Source: Emydura subglobosa
Lineage: Eukaryota; Chordata; Testudines; Chelidae
DNA: 64,000 bases
Reading direction: 5' to 3'
Assembly (NCBI GenBank): GCA_007922225.1
Contig: ML679956.1
Span: forward strand, 79,093,554 to 79,157,553
Both the position numbers and the translations under genes were made by a program. Positions 58,503 to 64,000 of the stretch are shown in pieces. A model generated the notes under the pieces. The model was not told the origin of the DNA. It ran no database searches and was given only the letters and a program-made list of their open reading frames with translations. Numbering within the stretch: the first letter of the stretch is position 1; every line of letters starts with the position of its first letter.

Positions 58503-59362
58503 GTAATGATGCTAAACAACTCGTGGTTCCCACCTTTATCCTGTGTTTTTCCTTCCATACAGATCAGAGCACAAAGGTCGGTAGGGCTGAGTGTAATTGG
58601 TAATCTCCTGAGTGGGCTCTTCACGTGTAAAGGGGCCCGGCCCATCTAAAAATTACTCTTCAGTCGGGTTTTGTATCGATAGTTTGAAGTAATGTGATTC
58701 CTTTGATTAGAAGAGAGAGAAGAACAGGAGATTTTTCTTTATATTGTGTATAGTTATGGAAACCTGTAGCAGTGCCCGTTGCAAGCTCTGGGCACCCTGG
58801 CTCTAATTTAACGTCCCAGGATGGCACCACATGCAACGGGTGACTGAACTCTCCCCTCCAGCCAATAACAGAATCTCCCACAGCCTCAGAGCAAATGCCC
58901 AGAAAAGATGGGCCTGGCCATAGGGCCTGATGGCGAGGTCCCCTCCTGGGCAGTCTTGCCAGCAGCTCCCTCCTCTTCCTACCTGGGGAGCTCCCTGCTG
59001 ACCTTGTTTATGGAGGCATCGCCTGGGAAGAGAGTCTCTGCTGACCACATGGAAGAGCTCCCCCTGGGTTCCAGGCAGAGTGTCATGGCAATCCAGTCTC
59101 CGGGTGATGAAAGCCTGGACAACTGGGGCAGGAGGTTTATTTAACTCCACTTAAGATGGTAACATTTGGGGTTTAGGCCTCTAATTACTGGGCCTAAATG
59201 AGGGCAAAAGAGAATTAAAATAAATCCTGCTGCATCTCTCAGCTGTTTGTAAATTCCGTGAGTCAAGGCAGGCTGGCTTCTGCGACGCGCCCTCTGCTGT
59301 GGCTTGGGTGTGTTAGAGCCGTATGTGTTTCTTCTCCCCCACTCTGCGACGGCCCTGGCCAG

Positions 59363-59494
59363 GGTATGAAGGTTTCCTGCACCCATTTCCAGTGTGCGGC
59401 CGGAGCTTTCACCTACCTGCGGAATCACTTCCCTCACTCCTACAGCGTGGACATGAGTCACCAGATCCTTAACCTCAACATCAACCTCATGCTG
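59363..59494 (+). CDS. PTPN23: PTPN23 exon 6 (Bro1), last exon in the window
   Basis: Acceptor CCTGGCCAG and donor GTAAGA bound 44 codons, residues 139-182: GMKVSCTHFQCAAGAFTYLR, NHFPHSYSVDMSHQILNLN, INLML. This continues the helical Bro1 core and aligns without gaps to human PTPN23. The next exon is not found before 64000; intron 6 carries the DIRS insertion. Confidence 0.97.
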
Positions 59495-60776
59495 GTAAGA
59501 ACTGGGCCCTGGCTTTGGTGGTTGCTGACCGTTGGTGCGAGGATCCAGTAGCTGGGCTCGTTTGAGGCAGTTAATTTAAAGGGATTGCATCAACGCTGAA
59601 GGTGCGAGGGGAGGAGGAGACACGCTCAGTATGGGGCCTATCCTTGTCTCGTTTTTCAATGTCCAGTTGGAGTGGAACCCACCTGTGGTACCCTTGGACT
59701 GAGCTGGATAAAGACTGAATTGTTCCCAGCACCTTGCAACATGCAGATAGTAATCCTGCTATCTGCTTAGAGGAGAGTGTCATTCCTTGTTCAGGAGAGA
59801 TCCCGAAGTGCTGCTGTATGGGAGGAATTGTATTCCAGGCCCCAGGACACAAGCCGATCACCACAGGGGCAAGGAGGAATATTTTCCTCTCCACCCCTCG
59901 CATTGCCTTTGTGGCCGTGTGTGTTGCTCTCCTCAGAAAGGGGCCAGCCCCCAGTCTGTCGGAATTGGAATGCTGAACTCTCAGGCCTAATGGCCTGAAT
60001 AGCAAAGGAAGTTTTAAATTTCAAATAGAGGAGAATAAAACCGGGTAAGGAAACAAATTGTTTCAAGTTTCCAAAGGGGGGTGGCTATTGACAGGGAGAT
60101 GGAAATACCTTGACGTTGTCCTCATCCCTTTAGAAGAAGAAAGGCCAGAGGTGGGTGTGAAGGGAGCTGACGTTGCCCTGTTCGAGGGATCCCATTCTAA
60201 TCCAGCCTCGCCTCTTGCGTGCTCTTTGCTTTATAAATTCCCATGTGCAGCTCGGGGAGGCGTCAGACTGATAACCGTTGTCTGGTCAGCACTTTGGCCA
60301 AGCAGTCCTTGAAAGGGAGGTGGGGTTTGGATTTGGACTCTCCAAATGAGATGGCTTTATTGGCTCAGCGGCACTAGAGCTGTACCTGGGCTAGGCTGAG
60401 TGTGGGTGAAGTCCAGGCTCCATGGTAGGTCATTTCAGCGAGGGGATGGAAGTGTTTGGGTGTAGGGAGTTGATGGCCCTAGTGCTTGAAGACCGAGTCC
60501 TGCACTAAACGTTTATTGCAGCTCTGATTTCCAGAGCCAGTGCAGCCCATGCCCCTACATGGGTCCACCAAGGCACTTCAATCCTGCATTACCCCTGGAA
60601 GTTAGAGGGGGATTTAGTCTCCAAGGCCATTCAGTCCTTGATTGACCTCACTCCTCAGTCCTCCAACTAGACGGCCAATTGCAGCAGTGGGTCTTATCCA
60701 CTAGAGACTGGGCTGAACCCACTAGCTCACTGCATGTAGACCAGTGACCAGTACCTTGGGGGCAGTGACTGATGGT

Positions 60777-60960
60777 GGTTCTTCTAGTGTTTGCTCCTGT
60801 CCATTCCATTGTAGATGTGTGCGCACCTCAGGCACGGTTACTGGAAAATTTTTCCCCTTAGTAGGTCCCATAGGGCCGGCTCTGGTACCCCCTGGAGCCC
60901 CACGCACATGCCGTGGTATATGAGGCACTGCCGGCCCTACACTCCCTCAGTTCCTTCTTT
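60777..60960 (+). repeat. Left inverted terminal repeat of the DIRS element
   Basis: From 'ggttcttctagtgtttgct' to 'cagttccttcttt', this is the reverse complement, with scattered mismatches and a small insertion near 60889, of 63811-63986. Shared landmarks are 'tccattccattgtag', 'agttactggaaaat' (right) or 'ggttactggaaaat' (left), and 'gtggtatatgaggcactg'. Confidence 0.9.
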
Positions 60961-61164
60961 CTGCCACTGACTGTTACTGGAACTGTGTTCTTGCTTGCTT
61001 CCAAGAGTGCCTCTTAGCTGTAGCCTTTTGTTTTATAAGTACTTGTTAAGTAGTTGTTAAGATAAGGTAGTCCCGTTAGGGACCTCCACCCGGCATCAGG
61101 GTATCGATCTCTGGGCTTTAAGTCTTATAAATCCTGCGAGAAGTCCTTTCCGATTAGCAACCCC

Positions 61165-61515
61165 CACAAAAACTGTTTGAAGTGCCTGGGGGAGTCTCAT
61201 CGAAAGGACACATGCCGCGTTTGCAAGGCGTTCAGATTGAGGACTCCAAAGGACCGAGGTATCCGTCTGAAGGCCTTGTTAATGGAGGTGGCGCTGAGAC
61301 CAGCATTGGAACCGTCCCGCTACTGTTCGGCAGCGAGCACCGGATCGGTGCATAGTGTCCTGCCAGCACCGGCTCCATCGCGGCACCGGGCTTCCTCTTC
61401 ACCAAGGAAGAAGCCCAGAAAACATCATCCAGCAGACGACTGCTCCCCCACACAGAAGAGATCTAAGGATGCGGGGTCGAGCTCCGGGGCAGTTCAGAGC
61501 CAGTGTGCTGAGTAA
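61165..61515 (+). pseudogene. DIRS gag-like fragment with CCHC zinc knuckle
   Basis: Encodes a C-x2-C-x4-H-x4-C knuckle: Cys codons at 61174, 61183 and 61213, His at 61198, within NCLKCLGESHRKDTC. It is followed by a basic, Ser/Pro-rich tail (SSPRKKPRKHHPADD) ending at TAA/TAG near 61515. In DIRS elements the first frame encodes a nucleic-acid-binding gag-like protein. Its upstream part and the downstream reverse transcriptase are not seen. Confidence 0.75.
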
Positions 61516-61645
61516 CCCCTGCAGGGACAGGTTTCGCCTGGGACTGAGAGCCTTCCACAGAGCGCCTCGACTCCAGAGTGCATAAGGGGACCTCTGAGCC
61601 TGCCCCCTTACAGCGGCACAGGTCTGCCTGCAACTACGGGGCCAT

Positions 61646-62270
61646 ATGGCAGCGTGCACCTTTGTGCTCCGCCACGCCCGCCTGAAGCTCAGACCGCTTC
61701 AGCTATGGTTGGCCTGGGCTTACGCCCCGAGCAGACACCCCGTGGACAGGGTTGTCACGGTGCCCCCACGGGTCCTGGCCTCCCTAGAGTGGCGGTTAGA
61801 TCCCCGAACGGTGAGGAGGAGAATACCCTTTGCAGACGGGGGCCCCACAACGATTCTAGCGTTAGATGCTTCAGACCTGGGGTGGGGTGCGCACATCAAC
61901 TCCGGTCACAGTATCCAGGGGACCTGGTCGGAAGAGGACCAAGGGCTCCACATAAACGTCGGGGAGCTCCGAGGGATCCGCCTAGCATGCCCAGTGTTCC
62001 TTCCCTTCTGGAAGGACAAGGTGATTCAGGTCCTGACGGACAACACCGCCGCAATGTACTATGTCAACAGACAGGGCAGGGCTCAGCTCATTTCTCAGCC
62101 CTCTGTTTGGAGGCGGTGGGTCTCTGGAATCTGGCAATAGGCCATGATATTCACCTGGTGGCCTCTCGCCTCCCTGGCATCAAGAATGCCACAGTGGACT
62201 GGCTCAGCAGGTCCTTTGTAGCTTCCCACGAGTGGTCTCTCCACTCGTCAGTTGCCGACATGCTCTTCGG
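61646..62270 (+). pseudogene. DIRS RNase H domain, frameshifted
   Basis: Catalytic-type residues visible: Asp in ILALDASDLGWGAH (61865), Glu in NVGELRGIRLAC (61964) and Asp in VLTDNTAAMYYVN (62039). After about 62100 the homologous sequence (HLVASRLPGIKNATVDWLSR) continues in another frame, so the domain is broken by an indel. RNase H removes the RNA strand during cDNA synthesis. Confidence 0.85.
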
Positions 62271-62399
62271 CGGTGGGGGTTTCCCCCAGTGGATCTCTGC
62301 CTCCAAGGTCAACAAGAAGTGCAGCCATTCCGCTCCTTTCAGGGGCGGGACGAGGGGGCCATGGCAGATGCCTTCCTCAGTCCCTGGTCGGGCAGGCTG

Positions 62400-63600
62400 C
62401 TGTATGCCTTCCCTCCCATTCCGTTAATACACAAGGTGCTATTAAGATCAAGACAGACAAGGTGAGGGTCATCCTGATTGCACCCGCCTGGCCTGGGCAG
62501 CACTGGCTCATGACACTGCTGGAGCTGTCGGTCGTCCCTCTCCTGGAGCTACCAACGTGGCATGACCTACTTTCCCAGGACCGGGGCGCCTTCTGCACCC
62601 GACCTGGAGTCCCGCCATCTGACAGCGTGGAGGCTGAATGGCTGAGCTTGGAGGAACAAGCTTGCTCGTCTCAAGTGCAAACTGTACTAATGAGTAGCAG
62701 GAAGCCCTCCACGAGGTCAGCATATTTGGCCAAGTGGAAGAGGTTGACTTGCTGGGCCGCAGCACGGCAGATTAGGCACCACCAGGCGCTGATCCGGGTG
62801 GTTCTAGACTACCTGTTGCACCTCAAGCTTCAGGGTCTAGGTACTGCCTCACTAAAAGTGCATCTGGCTGCCATCTCAGCCTTCCATCCCCCGACTCACG
62901 GGAGATCAGTTTTTTCTCACACCATGGCAGCGAGATTTCTGAAGGGCACAGAAAAGCTCTACCCACAGGTCAGGGATCCCATACCCCCCTGAGACATGAA
63001 TTTGGTCCTCTCTAGACTCACGGGGGCAACTTGCCCACTTCTGCTACTGTTATGGAAGGTGGCCATCCTAGTAACTAGGAGGGTGTCTGAAAATCAGGGC
63101 ACTCACCTTGGAGCCGCTTACACGACTTTTTTATAAGGATAAGGTCCAGCTGAGGCCTCGCCCGGCCTTCTTGCCCAAGGTGCTTTCACAATTCCACACC
63201 AGCCAGGACATTTTCCTGCCAGTGTTTTTCCCAAAGCCGGACGCTTCCGAAAAGGAAAGGAGATGGCATATGCTGGGTGTACGCAGAGCCCTGGCTTTCT
63301 ACTTGGAGAGGATGAAGCCATTCCGTAAGTCCACGCAAGTCGCGGTGGCCGGAAGGATGAAAGGCTTACTTGTCTCATTGCAATGAATCTCCTCCTGGAT
63401 AACCGCCTGCATACGCTTCTGCTCTGAGCAGGCGAAGGTTCTGCTCCCAGGCAATGTCACAGCTCACTCCACCAGAGCGCAGGTGTCTTCTGCAGCATTC
63501 TTGGCACGGGTGTGTATGCAGGACATATGCAAAGCTGCTACGTGGTCGTCGGTTCGTACCTTTACATCCCACTATGCTATTTTACAACAGGCTAGGGATG
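62400..63600 (+). pseudogene. DIRS tyrosine recombinase, broken
   Basis: The RNase H-recombinase linker (RVILIAPAWPGQHWL, 62464 onward) leads into the SAM-like arm domain (STRSAYLAKWKRL near 62710). Its frame stops at TGA 62990-62992. Catalytic residues can be located by homology: Arg in TRRVSE (63077-63082), H-x-x-R as AHSTRA (His 63465, Arg 63474) and the nucleophile Tyr in SHYA (63573-63575). They fall in different frames, so no active enzyme is made. In DIRS elements it inserts a circular DNA intermediate without target-site duplication. Confidence 0.85.
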
Positions 63601-63685
63601 ACGCCAGATTCGGTAGGTGGTGCTGCAGTCAACCGACCTATGAACTCTAAACCTGCCTCCAAGGTATTACTTGCAAGTTACCTAC

Positions 63686-63780
63686 AATGGAACGGACATG
63701 AGCCAGCAGTCGAAGAAGAAAAGATGATTACTTACCTTGTAACTGTTGTTCTTCGAGATGTGTTGCTTGTGTCCATTCCA
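63686..63780. repeat. DIRS internal complementary region
   Basis: Its left half (63686-63714, 'ctacaatggaacggacatga') is the diverged complement of the left terminus. Its right half (63732-63780) is the perfect 49-base complement of the right terminus (63952-64000). A junction-type sequence complementary to both ends is diagnostic of DIRS-1-like elements and is thought to template end restoration. Confidence 0.85.
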
Positions 63781-63810
63781 TGACCTGTCTCCACTGTCGG
63801 AGTTCACGGC

Positions 63811-63986
63811 AAGAAGGAACTGAAGGGGCGTAGGGCCAGCAGTGCCTCATATACCACGCCATGTGCATGGGGCTCCAGAGCCGGCCCTACAGGATCTGCT
63901 AAGGGGAAACATTTTCCAGTAACTGTGCACAGGGCGCGCACGCACCTACAATGGAATGGACACAAGCAACACATCTCGAAGAACAA
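63811..63986 (-). repeat. Right inverted terminal repeat of the DIRS element
   Basis: Reverse complement of 60777-60960. It includes 'tgcctcatataccacgcca', 'gagccggccctac' and 'cctacaatggaatggaca'. The terminus itself continues to at least 64000. Confidence 0.9.
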
Positions 63987-64000
63987 CAGTTACAAGGTAA

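Larger units (their letters stand above)
60770..64000 (+). mobile_element. DIRS-type tyrosine-recombinase retrotransposon, internally deleted
   Basis: Diagnostic DIRS architecture: inverted terminal repeats (60777-60960 and 63811-63986), an internal complementary region (63686-63780), and, in order, a CCHC zinc-knuckle fragment, an RNase H domain and a tyrosine recombinase. No DDE or RVE integrase and no long direct LTRs. Only about 100 bases separate the zinc-knuckle frame from the RNase H frame, so the reverse transcriptase that should lie between them is deleted. At 3.2 kb it is well short of the 5-6 kb usual for the group. Coding frames are shifted several times. The right terminus reaches the window edge. 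Confidence 0.93.

Noticed and set aside
60770..64000. LTR retrovirus-like element
   Set aside because: Terminal repeats are inverted rather than direct, no protease or DDE integrase is present, and a tyrosine recombinase is. DIRS fits all of this.
1..64000. CRISPR array, bacterial operon or prophage
   Set aside because: No regularly spaced short repeats, no compact operons, and clear spliced vertebrate genes.

Overview
This is nuclear genomic DNA of a sauropsid, most likely a turtle. The evidence is intron-containing vertebrate genes with consensus splice sites, CpG-island promoters, many CR1 LINEs in both orientations, MIR/CORE-type SINEs, hAT-like short DNA elements and a DIRS-type retrotransposon. 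This repeat mix fits turtles better than birds or mammals. There are no bacterial operons, CRISPR arrays or phage genes.

Three genes can be supported. (1) 1746-1902 (+) is the last coding exon of a gene entering from the left. Its 52 codons resemble the end of the TH1 tail of class I myosins of the MYO1D/MYO1G type. (2) 27139-28089 (-) is an intact, single-exon, 316-residue CDK5 activator (p35/p39 family, CDK5R) with its CpG island. (3) 40752 to beyond the right edge (+) is PTPN23 (HD-PTP). Six exons (40752-40835, 49726-49800, 54219-54346, 56208-56284, 58453-58502, 59363-59494) join in perfect phase to give residues 1-182, the N-terminal part of the Bro1 domain. The rest of the gene lies beyond 64000.

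The rest is introns, intergenic DNA and repeats. 1-18 kb is very GC-rich, with two candidate antisense LTR-like elements and a CR1 at 9.2-10.5 kb. 18.5-22.7 kb is a cluster of CR1 copies. 22.7-27.1 kb is the 3' flank, and possibly the long 3' UTR, of the CDK5 activator. 28.1-29.1 kb is its promoter island. A second CR1 of the same subfamily as the 18.5 kb copy lies at 30.9-32.5 kb. 32.5-40.4 kb holds little beyond SINE and CR1 scraps. PTPN23 intron 1 becomes AT-rich at 41.7-46.1 kb. PTPN23 intron 6 contains a DIRS element (about 60770-64000) with inverted termini, an internal complementary region, a zinc-knuckle fragment, RNase H and a tyrosine recombinase, but no reverse transcriptase.

The main biological point is the gene order: myosin-I tail, then CDK5R tail-to-tail, then PTPN23. 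Human CDK5R1 and MYO1D are likewise tail-to-tail neighbours on 17q, whereas human PTPN23 (3p21) has no CDK5R beside it. The CDK5R here mixes p35-like and p39-like features. I infer that it is a third vertebrate CDK5 activator, an ohnologue kept in this lineage and missing from mammals.
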